A stretch of 51,808 nucleotides of DNA from Desulfatibacillum alkenivorans DSM 16219 (GCF_900142135.1 NZ_FQZU01000030.1:1-51808); one strand, 5' to 3'; numbered from the stretch's first letter, positions 25,356 through 34,458 are shown. Numbers and translations: made by a program. The notes: generated by a model not told the origin, from the sequence alone.

Positions 25356-25970
25356 TTAGTAGGTCTGGGGGGCGTTCGGATCCATAAGATGTTTGCCCAC
25401 GTATTTCGCCAGGATGTCCGTCGCCTTGCGGGACGGTTTAATGATCAGGTAGTGGTTGGCCACGGCGTGGGCCATTTCCCGGGCCAGGGAGGCTTCGTCA
25501 ATCTCTGACGGCACGGCGTACACGGCTTTGTCCTGGGGGATGTACCGGGCGCTGACGCCTCCCGAGGGGCGTTCGTTCAATGCGTTTTCATAAGCGACTC
25601 GGAACTGAACGTCGTCGGGAAAAAGATACAGGACGATTTTGGGGGTTCTTTTTTTCATGTCCAACAGGATTTGGACCCGGTCGAACAGACTGTCCACCTT
25701 TTTGGAAATGTCGCCGGAAGAGCCCCAGGAGATGCTTCTGTTGAACAGAGTCCATCCTCCTGCATCGTACTTGACGCGAGAGCCCAATAATCTCAAATCG
25801 TCGGGATTTTGATAATAGACCACCATGTATTTCGTTTCCAGGGTTCTCCAATCCCCCTGGGGGGCGGCGGCGGCTGCGCCGTAAAAAATCAAGACCCCGA
25901 TGAAAGTCCCTAAGACAGTCAATTTTTTGTATGCAGTAAAACTGAACATTTTTGTCACAAATCCCAACAA
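25356..25970 (-). CDS. Secreted metallopeptidase-like protein with broken HExxH motif
   Basis: A 204-aa protein with a signal peptide (hydrophobic stretch ending GAAAAAPQGDW) and the same layout as the gene at 27273: GDWRTLETKYMVVYYQ after the cleavage site, VDSLFDRVQILLDM in the middle, and REMAHAVANHYL where the paralogue has HEMGHAVSEHFL. The first zinc-binding histidine is R164, so hydrolysis is doubtful. The start is TTG with GGAGGAG six bases upstream. It is the only minus-strand gene inside the polysaccharide block and diverges from the lipoprotein gene at 26038. Confidence 0.7.
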   Translation of the reverse strand: MLGFVTKMFSFTAYKKLTVLGTFIGVLIFYGAAAAAPQGDWRTLETKYMVVYYQNPDDLRLLGSRVKYDAGGWTLFNRSISWGSSGDISKKVDSLFDRVQILLDMKKRTPKIVLYLFPDDVQFRVAYENALNERPSGGVSARYIPQDKAVYAVPSEIDEASLAREMAHAVANHYLIIKPSRKATDILAKYVGKHLMDPNAPQTY

Positions 25971-26037
25971 TGCTTGCTCCTCCTGTTTGACTATCGGGAG
26001 GCCAAGGCGAATGCTTTAGGCGAAGGAGCGGGATTTC

Positions 26038-26616
26038 ATGAAAAAAGTTCTACTGTGCCTCATCATTGCAGCAGTGTGCATCTATGCCGTTTCCTGCACG
26101 TCCGAAGAACAGCCTGACCAGGGTCCGGTTGTGCTTCGCGTTAATGATTACTGTTTATGCCAAAAGGAGTTCCGGGATTTGCTGGCCCAGGAAATGCGGC
26201 TGGATGAACACTACAAACTCACTTTGGACGCCCAGAAGCAGTTTTTGGAGGATCTGGTCGCCCGCCAGGTGCTGATCCAGGAAGCCAAGCGCCTTGAGTT
26301 GGACTCAAGGCCCGATTTTGTGCTTTCGGTGCAGCGCTTTTGGGAATCCACCCTGATTCGGGATTTGATGGACATGAAGGCCCGGGAGATTGAAGCAAAC
26401 ACCCTGGTGACCCAGGAGGAAGTGCTGGATCTATACCGGAAGCAAAAGCAGAGTGATCCGTACCTGCCCGCCTTTGAAGACATGCGGGAGGAACTTTTTG
26501 ACAGGGTGATGGAAGAAAAAAAGACCCGCCTTCTTTCCGAATGGATCAAGGGCCTGGAAGCCGGCAGCCGTGTGGAGATTTCGGAGAAATCCCTGTTCGG
26601 CCAAAGCGGGGCCTGA
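26038..26616 (+). CDS. SurA/EpsD-like lipoprotein without a PPIase domain
   Basis: A 192-aa lipoprotein; the signal peptide ends with the lipobox AVSC (Cys20). The mature part has a SurA N-terminal-like helical region: LRVNDYCLCQKEFRDLLAQE, then FLEDLVARQVLIQEAKRLEL, and a C-terminal helix with FDRVMEEKKTRLLSEW. There is no parvulin domain, since the chain is too short. Similar proteins accompany Wza/Wzz-type export loci and may chaperone outer-membrane export parts. AGGAG lies nine bases before the ATG. Confidence 0.7.
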   Translation: MKKVLLCLIIAAVCIYAVSCTSEEQPDQGPVVLRVNDYCLCQKEFRDLLAQEMRLDEHYKLTLDAQKQFLEDLVARQVLIQEAKRLELDSRPDFVLSVQRFWESTLIRDLMDMKAREIEANTLVTQEEVLDLYRKQKQSDPYLPAFEDMREELFDRVMEEKKTRLLSEWIKGLEAGSRVEISEKSLFGQSGA

Positions 26617-26690
26617 TCCGTCGCGTTCAATTGCGTTATGGCGGCTTTATGCTTACGATGGATTCGAAACCTGAAATTGAGGAGGGGAAA

Positions 26691-27254
26691 ATGCCGGAAA
26701 AGGCCATCATGCCCCGCCGCAGGCAATATTTTGTCAAACGGGATTTTCAGGGCGCGTTTATTCTAAAGTTCTGCCTGCTGGTCTTGCTGGGCGCCGTTGC
26801 TTCAACCTTGCTTATTTTTTATTTTAGCGGAGATACTCTTACCTCCGATTTTTCCAATTCCAGGCTGGTGATACAAAGCACTTCCCGGGCCATACTTCCC
26901 GCCGTGATCATGACCAATTTGATTACCCTGGGGATGGTAGCCCTGGCTGTCCTGGTGCTTACCTTGGTGATTTCCCACAAAATCGCCGGGCCTTTGTTCC
27001 GCCTGGAAAAGGAGCTGGAAAAAATCGGCGGCGGAAATCTTAAAACCGTGGTCACCCTGCGCAACAAAGACCAGGTGGAGGCTTTGGCGCAAAGCATCAA
27101 CTCAATGGCAGGACAATTGCATACTAAAGTTTCCGACATTCGCGACTCGCTGGACCAGATGGCCCGGCGAATGGAACATGAAGATGCAACCGGGAAATGG
27201 GCTGAGAATATAGAGGATGTCAAGAAGAGGATAGATGCTCATTTTCAGTTGTAA
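26691..27254 (+). CDS. Membrane protein with HAMP domain
   Basis: A 187-aa protein with two transmembrane helices (about residues 22-45 and 75-97) bracketing a short extracytoplasmic loop, then a HAMP domain starting KIAGPLFRLEKELEKIGGGN and a coiled C-terminus. No kinase or cyclase domain follows, so it is a bare HAMP module. I start it at the ATG at 26691 because GAGGAGGGG stands just before it; upstream ATGs lack such a site. It may pass a signal to the receiver-type proteins nearby; inference. Confidence 0.75.
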   Translation: MPEKAIMPRRRQYFVKRDFQGAFILKFCLLVLLGAVASTLLIFYFSGDTLTSDFSNSRLVIQSTSRAILPAVIMTNLITLGMVALAVLVLTLVISHKIAGPLFRLEKELEKIGGGNLKTVVTLRNKDQVEALAQSINSMAGQLHTKVSDIRDSLDQMARRMEHEDATGKWAENIEDVKKRIDAHFQL

Positions 27255-27272
27255 TGTCGGGAATAAACGCTT

Positions 27273-27854
27273 ATGGGGTGGAAGATATCCTGCCCGAAAA
27301 TCGCATGCTTTGTCTGGGCCCTGGTCCAGGTTTTTGGGCTTGCCCGCCCCGGGCTGGCCGCCCAAAGCGGCGATTGGAACACGCTGGAAACCCAGTACAC
27401 CCGGATTCAGTATCTTTCCCGGGAGGATTTGCGCAGGTTCAACGCCTCCATAGACTACGGGCCCGGGCATTGGGGCGCCAAAAGAGTCCTTCAGGCCAAA
27501 CCATCCCCCAGCCTGGAAGAGGGTTTAAGCAACAAAGTGGACGCCCTGTTCGAGCGGGTGCAGGAAATCCTGGACATGCACCCCAAGATGGGCAAAGTCC
27601 GGATCCTCCTGCTGCACGACAAAAAACATCTTGCCGCAGAATATCATAGACTTTTTAAGGCCCCGTGCCACATACGCTCCTGGTACCTGCACATAGGCTC
27701 CACCATTTATGTTAACAGTAAAGACGTCCGCGTGGGCGTTCTCGCCCATGAAATGGGCCATGCCGTGTCCGAGCATTTTTTGGTTTTTCGCCCCCCGAGA
27801 GTCAGCGCCGAAGTCTGGTCCATGTATGTAGAAGCCCACCTTTTTGATGATTGA
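27273..27854 (+). CDS. Secreted putative zinc metallopeptidase (HEMGH)
   Basis: A 193-aa protein with a signal peptide cleaved near GLAAQSGDW. The motif HEMGHAVSEHFL puts zinc ligands at H159 and H163 with E160 as catalytic base; a later Glu (E180 or E187) could be the third ligand, as in gluzincins. The domain resembles the minus-strand paralogue at 25356, which has lost the first His. The small size and position next to export genes suggest processing of a secreted or envelope protein of the locus, perhaps the Ala/Gly-rich protein. Substrate unknown. Confidence 0.72.
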   Translation: MGWKISCPKIACFVWALVQVFGLARPGLAAQSGDWNTLETQYTRIQYLSREDLRRFNASIDYGPGHWGAKRVLQAKPSPSLEEGLSNKVDALFERVQEILDMHPKMGKVRILLLHDKKHLAAEYHRLFKAPCHIRSWYLHIGSTIYVNSKDVRVGVLAHEMGHAVSEHFLVFRPPRVSAEVWSMYVEAHLFDD

Positions 27855-28560
27855 TTTACATTCGCATATTCTCCCCGGATTGGACGACGGTCCGTCCTCA
27901 TTAAAGATGGCTCTGGAGATGGCCCGGGCGGCCGTGGATGACGGCGTTACGGTCATGGCCGCCACCCCCCACACGCTGAACGGATCGTACCACAACCCGC
28001 GTGCGCGAATCCTGGAAGCCCATCGGGTTTTCAGCGAAGCCTTGGCCAAGGAAAACATTCCCTTAAAGGTGCTTCCAGGGTGCGAGGCGCATCTTTGCAG
28101 CGAATTGTTAAAGGAGATTCAATCCGGAGACATCTTGTCCTTCGCCGACAAAGGCCGGTATCTTTTATTGGAATTGCCGCATCCTTTTCTTCTCCAGGGC
28201 GTGATCGCCTTTATTAACCGCCTGAACGTCATGGGTTTGACGCCCGTCATCGCCCATGGAGAAAGACTGCCTCTTGTCCAGCAAAAGCCCTCGATCATGC
28301 AGGACATAGTCAACGCCGGCGCTTTATGCCAGGTCACTGCGCAAAGCCTGGAGGGAAGCCTGGGCCGCCGGGCCAGAAAGTGTTGCCAGGACCTTTGCAG
28401 CCTGGGGCTGATTCATTTGGCGGCCTCGGACGCTCATGATTTGACAAACCGCAGGCCGGGATTGTCCAAGGCCTATAAAATACTTGGGGAGATGATGGAA
28501 GAAAGTGAAGTGCATCACATACTAAACACTACTCCCCTGAAAATCATTGGCGCCGGGTAA
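27847..28560 (+). CDS. PHP-family protein-tyrosine phosphatase (CpsB/YwqE type)
   Basis: A 237-aa manganese-dependent phosphatase of the kind that removes phosphate from the tyrosine tail of BY-kinases. Metal-binding motifs are MIDLHSHILPGLDDGP at the start, AATPHTLNG, LPGCEAHLC, VIAHGERLP and ASDAHD near the end. ATG at 27847 overlaps the metallopeptidase stop by 8 bp; a TTG one codon earlier is less likely. Its partner is probably the BY-kinase at 33182. Confidence 0.9.
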   Translation: MIDLHSHILPGLDDGPSSLKMALEMARAAVDDGVTVMAATPHTLNGSYHNPRARILEAHRVFSEALAKENIPLKVLPGCEAHLCSELLKEIQSGDILSFADKGRYLLLELPHPFLLQGVIAFINRLNVMGLTPVIAHGERLPLVQQKPSIMQDIVNAGALCQVTAQSLEGSLGRRARKCCQDLCSLGLIHLAASDAHDLTNRRPGLSKAYKILGEMMEESEVHHILNTTPLKIIGAG

Positions 28561-28740
28561 AATTAAAGACGTCAGGGTATTAATTAATTGCTTTTTTTTT
28601 GGTATCCACTGTGATATATATTTCCGCTGAGAACTATGCATAGACAGGTCGATATGCATTAATAGTCTGTTATTTCTCAGTATACTTTTTGAGGAAGGAC
28701 AAGCCGCGCTTGTAATTCCGTGGTGTACAGGAGGTGTGAT

Positions 28741-29337
28741 ATGAAAGGTGTTATTAAGCTCCGCCTTGCTAAAACCGGACCGGCAATGGCTCTTCTGATG
28801 GCTGTTGCGGCCTTTCTGGTTTGCACAAACGCCTATGCGGCGGGTAATGTTGATGCACTTGTGGCCGGCAGTTTCAATTCGGTAAAAGCAGCGCAGGAGT
28901 CAGGGGATCCCATTGATCTTGAGAACGCCATGACTGAGGCGGAGAATGCCTTGAACGCTCTTGCAGACGCTGTAGAGGGGGCCGCCCCTGACGAATTACA
29001 GGCCCTTTTAAACGCCTATGTCGTGATGCAAAACGTCGTGGCTGATATTGCCAGCGCAGCCGACGCTATTGGTGCAGAGAGCATAAAAAGCCGGGCTGCA
29101 GCGGCGCAAACCAGCCTCTCCACGCCCATGGATGCCTTGATTACTGCGGGGGCGGATTTGTCGGCTGCCCAGGACCAAGCCCTGGCTTATCAGCCTCCTT
29201 CTGCGCCCTCGACGCCGGCCGCGGCTGCTGCAGCAGGTCCCGCGTCCTTAGCCCCTGGAACGGTTGCCGGCGGCGGAGGCGGTGGAGGCGGCGGCGGAAC
29301 CGGAATTAACGATACGAATCCCGCTTCCCCGATTTAA
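28741..29337 (+). CDS. Secreted Ala-rich protein with poly-Gly tail
   Basis: A 198-aa protein with AGGAGG eight bases before the ATG. It has a signal peptide (about residues 1-34, ending NAYAAG), an acidic, alanine-rich helical middle (NALADAVEGAAPDELQALLN), a Pro/Ala linker and a run of ten glycines before the end TGINDTNPASPI. I do not recognise a family. The 180-bp gap upstream and strong ribosome-binding site suggest high expression, and it directly precedes the outer-membrane barrel and Wza. A surface or matrix protein is inferred. Confidence 0.7.
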   Translation: MKGVIKLRLAKTGPAMALLMAVAAFLVCTNAYAAGNVDALVAGSFNSVKAAQESGDPIDLENAMTEAENALNALADAVEGAAPDELQALLNAYVVMQNVVADIASAADAIGAESIKSRAAAAQTSLSTPMDALITAGADLSAAQDQALAYQPPSAPSTPAAAAAAGPASLAPGTVAGGGGGGGGGGTGINDTNPASPI

Positions 29338-29400
29338 GCGGGACAAAAACGGCGATAATGCTTTTGAAATCCAGGTTTGAATTATAAGGAGTTCTTCCTC

Positions 29401-30624
29401 ATGGGAAAAATTCGTGCAATAACTGGCCTTACAATTTTGATTACGTTTGTTTTGGCTGCGTTTGTCTGGGCTGGGCCGGCTTTGCTGATTACTCCTAAGC
29501 TGGGGCTGGGGTATCGCTACGACAGCAACTATTATACCTCACCTGCCAATTCCGCCGGAGTCCATACCTATCTGGTGGAGCCCGGGATCGGCGTGCAGTT
29601 TTCCACGGCCAAAAGCATGATCAGTTTCGACTATACGGCCAGCCCGACGTTTTACGATGATGCGGACGACCTGCAGCCCGGCCAGATCAAGGCCAGCAAG
29701 GCCGATTACGTGGGCCACGATTTGGCGTTGAACGCCATGACCCAGCCTAGTGAACGCCTGGAACTTGCCCTGAGCGAGACCTACAGCCTGACCAGGGACC
29801 CTGACAAGCTGGACCAGTACAGCAACGAGACGGGCAAGGATAAGTACTACATCAACACCCTCTCCCCCCGTGCGCTGTACCGTTTCACCGATCGCTTTTC
29901 AGGCCAGGCGACCTACAGAAACACCATTACCGATTACGATGATGATGCCAGCGAAGACAACCAGGAGAACAGGGGCATCTTCGATGTCATATACAACCTG
30001 AACTCCAAGTCGTCGCTGGACCTGGAATACCAGTTGTGGGCCCGGGACTATGACATGCTAACCTCGGACTACACCTCGCACCAGGGCAAGCTGATCTACC
30101 GGCAGCAGTTCCATTACTTCCAGTTGGAGGCCGGCGCCGGCTACCAAAGCCGCGAGTTTGACGCCGTGGGAATTAAGGATATTGAAACCTTTACCTACAG
30201 GGTCGCCCTGGAAGGACAGAATCCTCCGGATGACGGCGATCCCCGCAGCTACGTCAGGGCGGCTTTTTCCAGCAACTTCAACGACGCCGGGTCCGGAAAC
30301 GAGTACTACAAAGGCCCTGAGCTTTCTCTTGCCGGAGGGCATCGGTTCCTGGAAAAGATCTACCTGGATGTGTGGACGTCCTATAGAAAAAGCGATTACG
30401 AAACCACGTACGGCCTGAATTCATCCAGTGTTTTGGTGCTGCGCGAAGACGACACCTATGAGATGGGCGCCCGTTTGGGCTACAAGATCATTGAACCCGT
30501 CATTATATCCATCGAGGGGGGATATAAGAACCGGGATTCCAATGTCGCGGCTTACAGCTATGACAACACCTACGTGATGGGCAGAATAGACACGGCCCTG
30601 GAATTCGGACGCCGCGCCAATTAG
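29401..30624 (+). CDS. Outer-membrane beta-barrel protein of the exopolysaccharide locus
   Basis: A 407-aa protein with a signal peptide (residues 1 to about 25, AAFVWAGP) and alternating hydrophobic/aromatic strands throughout, such as LGLGYRYDSNYYTSP, FSGQATYRNTITDY and RSYVRAAFSSNFND, which fit a barrel of about 14-18 strands. Barrels of this kind occur beside Wza/Wzz genes in PEP-CTERM-type and related loci. The ATG at 29401 has AAGGAG nine bases upstream. Polysaccharide or protein export is inferred from context. Confidence 0.78.
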   Translation: MGKIRAITGLTILITFVLAAFVWAGPALLITPKLGLGYRYDSNYYTSPANSAGVHTYLVEPGIGVQFSTAKSMISFDYTASPTFYDDADDLQPGQIKASKADYVGHDLALNAMTQPSERLELALSETYSLTRDPDKLDQYSNETGKDKYYINTLSPRALYRFTDRFSGQATYRNTITDYDDDASEDNQENRGIFDVIYNLNSKSSLDLEYQLWARDYDMLTSDYTSHQGKLIYRQQFHYFQLEAGAGYQSREFDAVGIKDIETFTYRVALEGQNPPDDGDPRSYVRAAFSSNFNDAGSGNEYYKGPELSLAGGHRFLEKIYLDVWTSYRKSDYETTYGLNSSSVLVLREDDTYEMGARLGYKIIEPVIISIEGGYKNRDSNVAAYSYDNTYVMGRIDTALEFGRRAN

Positions 30625-30661
30625 TCATTGATTTTAAAAACATTTAAATTCCAACCTAATA

Positions 30662-30688
30662 CACCCGGCGGGCTTCGCCTTCCGGGTG
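30662..30688 (+). promoter_or_regulatory. Leader hairpin before wza
   Basis: CACCCGG and CCGGGTG form a 7-bp stem with an inner GGC-TTC-GCC stem. No T-run follows, so it is not a terminator. It lies between the barrel gene and the wza start and may stabilise or separate the two messages. Confidence 0.4.
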
Positions 30689-30702
30689 AATTCGGATTAA
30701 AA

Positions 30703-31614
30703 ATGAATAAACAATGCAAGTTGAGCAGTATGACCGTAGCAATTTGCTTGGCGGTGTGCGTATTATTGCGCCTTGCGCTCCCTGCAGCGTGTTTCGCGCA
30801 ACGGGACGAGTACCGCATCGGCGCTACGGACGTTCTTAGTTTGAAGGTTTATGCTGGCGGCGAGCAGCAGATAGACATGGAGTTGACCGTATCGGTTCAG
30901 GGAACGATTTCCGTGCCCATGGTCGGACAGGTCATGGCTTTGGATCGGACGGTGCCCCAACTTGAGGAGTCCATTCGAATTCCTCTGGAAAAAGATTATT
31001 TTGTGGATCCCCAGGTGCATATTGTCATTACGGAATATCACAGCATTCACTACTACATTTCCGGCGCCGTTAAAAACCCCGGCAGCTATGAGTCCACCTC
31101 CCGCCTCAGCCTGATGGAGCTTATCGCCAAGGCGGGAGGCGCTCTTCCCGAAAGAGGCAACGTCGCCTACCTTTTGCGAAGCGCCGCCACGGAAGTGGAA
31201 GCAAGTACGGACATGAATACGCTGGTCAGCGCCAAGGATCCCGACAAGATCGACTTAAGGCGCCTTCTCGACCAGGGGGACCTGAACAACGACGTGGTCC
31301 TGGAGGCGGGGGACGTGGTTTACATCCCCTTCCAGAAATCCCTCAGCCTGGCTTCCAGTAAAATCTACGTGGACGGCCAGGTGGCTTCTCCCGGGGTGTA
31401 CGATTACCAACCCGGGCTGACGGCTTTGAACGCTTGTGTGATGGCGGGCGGATTCGACAAGTTTGCCGCGCCCCACAGGGCGTCCATTATCCGCGTTGAA
31501 AACGGAGAGCAGCGCGTTATCAAGATCAACCTGGTGGCTGTGCGCGAGGGAAAACTCATCGATCCGGAACTGGAGCCGGGCGATCGGATCCATGTGCCTG
31601 AAACCTGGTTCTAA
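30703..31614 (+). CDS. Wza-type polysaccharide export protein
   Basis: A 303-aa outer-membrane polysaccharide export protein. After the signal sequence (LPAACFAQ; a lipobox is possible but imperfect) comes the export domain, EYRIGATDVLSLKVYAGG to SVPMVGQVMAL, followed by two SLBB-like segments (HYYISGAVKNPGSYES and KIYVDGQVASPGVYDY). It should form the secretion channel together with the Wzz-like protein encoded 40 bp downstream. I use the ATG at 30703 because it gives a normal signal peptide; a TTG at 30628 would read through the leader hairpin. Confidence 0.9.
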   Translation: MNKQCKLSSMTVAICLAVCVLLRLALPAACFAQRDEYRIGATDVLSLKVYAGGEQQIDMELTVSVQGTISVPMVGQVMALDRTVPQLEESIRIPLEKDYFVDPQVHIVITEYHSIHYYISGAVKNPGSYESTSRLSLMELIAKAGGALPERGNVAYLLRSAATEVEASTDMNTLVSAKDPDKIDLRRLLDQGDLNNDVVLEAGDVVYIPFQKSLSLASSKIYVDGQVASPGVYDYQPGLTALNACVMAGGFDKFAAPHRASIIRVENGEQRVIKINLVAVREGKLIDPELEPGDRIHVPETWF

Positions 31615-31654
31615 CCTCTTTGATTATTTTTGATTCATAAGACCGGAGCAAAAT

Positions 31655-33142
31655 ATGGAAGCGCCCCAGCAACAGGAAATTGCACCCCACCTTGCTGATT
31701 ATTATCACGTTATCCTGAAGCATAAATGGACCACATTCTTTGTTCTGATTGCGGTCGTCATTCTTACAGCGCTGTTCACCATTTATACGGAGCCTGTGTA
31801 TCAATCCACGGCGACCCTGGTTATTGAACAGGAGCAAACGGCGTCTCCTCTCACCGGAGAAAGAATGGATTTCGAGAGTTTCGCTTCCCAAACCCTGACC
31901 TTTAACACCCACTTTAAACTGATTAAATCGCGCCCCGTCCTGGAAAAGGTCATCAGAAGGTTAAAGCTGGACAGGCCCGAGTACTCCAAGGATATGGAGA
32001 TCAGCCCCATTCGCCAGATTCTGGCCCAGGTGAAAAACAATATCAAGCTGCTGCTCTCCCAGGAAGAGCCCCCCAAAACGCCCGACGAGGTCCTCCTGGA
32101 GCTTACCGAAGCGCTTAAAATGAAAATCTCCATTGAGCAGGTTCGGGACACGCGTCTGTTGAAAATCAGCGTGGAAGACCGGGACCCCAAGCAGGCTCGC
32201 GACATCGCCAACACCCTGGCCGAATCCTACATCGAGTTCAATACAGCCAATCGCCTGGCCGCGTCCCGCAACACCCTGGCCTGGATCGCCGATCAATCCT
32301 ACGCCATGAAGCAAAATCTTGAGGCGGCGGAGCAGGATTTTGTGGAGTATAAGCAAAACCACCTGCTTTTTTCCGTGGAAGGAAAGATTGACCTCATCAC
32401 GCAAAAGATTGAAGAGTTCAACTCCGCCTATCTGGAGACGAGAAATAAAAGACAGGAGTTGGACGCCAAACTAAGCAAGCTGAGGGAAATGCTTCAGTCG
32501 GGAAATAGCGGCGTGGAAGTCCGCTCTCTGATAGACAGCCCCATCATCAGCACCCTGTACTCCAAGCTGCTTAGTTTGGACACCGAGTTATCCACCTTGT
32601 CCCAGACATACAAGTCCAAGCACCCCAAGATCGTCCAGGCCAAATCCGCCCTGGAAGAGACGAGGCTCAAATTCCGGGAGGAAATCAAAAAGGAGCTTAC
32701 AAGCATGGAGGCTGAACGCTCCGTTTTGATCGCCAAGGAAAACGCCCTGCAGAAGAACATCTCCGACTTTGAAAAGGACGCCCTGGAAACCAGCAAAAAA
32801 GAACTGGAATACGGCATTCTCCAACGCAATGTGGACACCAACCAGAAACTCTATGACACCCTTTTGGAAAAACTGAAGGAAGCCGACGTGGTGGAGGACG
32901 TGGACACCTCAAACATCCGCATCGCCGAACCGGCTTTTAGCGCGGTTAATCCCATCCGTCCCAAAAAACGCCTGAACATGATGTTGAGCCTGGTGCTGGG
33001 CCTCATGGCCGGTCTGGGCCTTTCCTTCTTGCAGGAATACCTGGACCAGACCTTCAGGACGGAAGATGAAGTTTTACGCTATCTAGAGGTCCCCGTGCTC
33101 ACCGTGGTGCCTGTTGGAGATCCGAAAAAGTCGAAACAGTAA
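31655..33142 (+). CDS. Wzz/GumC-type polysaccharide co-polymerase
   Basis: A 495-aa inner-membrane protein. The first transmembrane helix (about 25-45) is followed by the Wzz motif TEPVYQSTATLVIE, a long periplasmic region with coiled coil (about 195-400), the VNPIRPKKRLNMMLSL segment and a second helix (about 458-478). It lacks a fused kinase domain; the BY-kinase is the next gene. It sets chain length and docks the channel. Confidence 0.92.
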   Translation: MEAPQQQEIAPHLADYYHVILKHKWTTFFVLIAVVILTALFTIYTEPVYQSTATLVIEQEQTASPLTGERMDFESFASQTLTFNTHFKLIKSRPVLEKVIRRLKLDRPEYSKDMEISPIRQILAQVKNNIKLLLSQEEPPKTPDEVLLELTEALKMKISIEQVRDTRLLKISVEDRDPKQARDIANTLAESYIEFNTANRLAASRNTLAWIADQSYAMKQNLEAAEQDFVEYKQNHLLFSVEGKIDLITQKIEEFNSAYLETRNKRQELDAKLSKLREMLQSGNSGVEVRSLIDSPIISTLYSKLLSLDTELSTLSQTYKSKHPKIVQAKSALEETRLKFREEIKKELTSMEAERSVLIAKENALQKNISDFEKDALETSKKELEYGILQRNVDTNQKLYDTLLEKLKEADVVEDVDTSNIRIAEPAFSAVNPIRPKKRLNMMLSLVLGLMAGLGLSFLQEYLDQTFRTEDEVLRYLEVPVLTVVPVGDPKKSKQ

Positions 33143-33181
33143 AGGCCTCGGCTTGACAGTCAGTCTATAAAAGGAACTTGC

Positions 33182-34420
33182 ATGAAACCAAAAAAACTGA
33201 GCACCAAGAAACGCACCAGGGATTTGATCTCCCTGTTTCTTGCCAATTACAAAGGCAAAAGCCGTTTTGCCGAGTCCTATCGGACGCTTCGCACGAACAT
33301 AGACCTTTCTTTTCTTGAGTCCGAGTTGAAATGCCTGCTGATCACCAGCGCCGGCGAGGCGGAAGGCAAAACCCTGACCGTGGCCAATTACGCCTTTAAC
33401 CTGGCCGAGGCCGGGCGCAGCGTTTTGATGGTCGACGCCGACCTTAGAAAGCCCTCTTTAAGCAAGCTCCTTGTGAATAATGAGGTCATAGGCCTGACCG
33501 GCCTGCTGTCCCGGGTCATGGGAACCCCCGTCACCGAGGGGGACTTGGGCAAGATGAGCGTGGGGGATCTCATTCGTCTGCTTCAACAGCAACGGAGGAC
33601 CGGCCGCCTGCAACTGTCCTCGCAAACCGAAAACAAGTTAATTAATTTGGATTTTCTGGCCGGAGACTTGGCGGACTGCACGTGGGTCAACTGCCCGGAG
33701 GAGCGCAGCCTGGCCAGCCACTTGGTGCAGCTTGCCCTGATTACTTCCCAGCAGGCCCAACAAGCGCTTAAACGCGCCAGGGACACGGGGCAGAAGTTGC
33801 CCATGGTCCTGGTAAACGCCGGCCTTTTGAAAAAAAAGCAAGTGCGCGGACCGTTAAAAAATCAGCTTGCCCAAAACCTTCGCCTGGCTCTCGGCATGAA
33901 CGATGGAAAGTACGAATTCAAGCCGGCCATGGATATGAAGGCGGAACCCAAAACTGTTTTCGCCATTAACCTGACGGAGATTTATGAGCGTGCAGCCGCC
34001 GATGAAGAGCCGCTGCCTTTTATCAATGCAGGCATAAAAGCCGCCATGCTCAAAACGCCTCAGCCCGGTTTATTCCTGCTTCCTTCAGGCGCGCTGCCGC
34101 CTAATCCATCGGAATTGCTGGGCTCCAAACGGATGCTGTTTTTGCTTTCCCGTTTTAAGGAGCTTTTTGACGTGGTTATTCTGGACTCCCCCCCTATCCT
34201 GCCGGCCAGCGACGCCCTCACCCTGGCGCCCCATGTGGACGGAGTGGTTTTTGTGGTGAAGGCCGGAGGCGTGAACAGGGACCTGGTCAGGAAGGCGGTG
34301 GATCAGCTTAAGAACGCCAGGGCCAATGTGGTGGGCGCAGTGCTCAATCAGGTTGACGTGCATCGCGAGGGTTATTATAAATATTACGAAAAGTATTACT
34401 CCAGCTATTACGGAACCTGA
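33182..34420 (+). CDS. BY-kinase (CpsD/CapB type) with inserted DUF4388-like domain
   Basis: A 412-aa tyrosine autokinase. Walker A is SAGEAEGKT (about 56-64), Walker A' VLMVDADLRKP, Walker B VVILDSPPI (about 332-340), and the C-terminus carries a tyrosine cluster (GYYKYYEKYYSSYYGT). Between A' and B lies an extra block of about 150 residues (118-275): LIRLLQQQRRTGRLQL and LDFLAGDLADCTW resemble the DUF4388/PatA N-terminal fold, followed by helices. Usual BY-kinase domains are about 230 aa without this. The insert may sense a signal or a partner. It should be dephosphorylated by the PHP protein at 27847. Confidence 0.88.
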   Translation: MKPKKLSTKKRTRDLISLFLANYKGKSRFAESYRTLRTNIDLSFLESELKCLLITSAGEAEGKTLTVANYAFNLAEAGRSVLMVDADLRKPSLSKLLVNNEVIGLTGLLSRVMGTPVTEGDLGKMSVGDLIRLLQQQRRTGRLQLSSQTENKLINLDFLAGDLADCTWVNCPEERSLASHLVQLALITSQQAQQALKRARDTGQKLPMVLVNAGLLKKKQVRGPLKNQLAQNLRLALGMNDGKYEFKPAMDMKAEPKTVFAINLTEIYERAAADEEPLPFINAGIKAAMLKTPQPGLFLLPSGALPPNPSELLGSKRMLFLLSRFKELFDVVILDSPPILPASDALTLAPHVDGVVFVVKAGGVNRDLVRKAVDQLKNARANVVGAVLNQVDVHREGYYKYYEKYYSSYYGT

Positions 34421-34458
34421 CGCCGTTCGAACCAAGCAGGCGCCGGGAAAGGATTCCA

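Noticed and set aside
27254-27649. 131-codon frame overlapping the HEMGH gene
   Set aside because: It is out of frame with the signal peptide and zinc motif and rich in Arg/Pro/Gly, as expected of a shadow frame.
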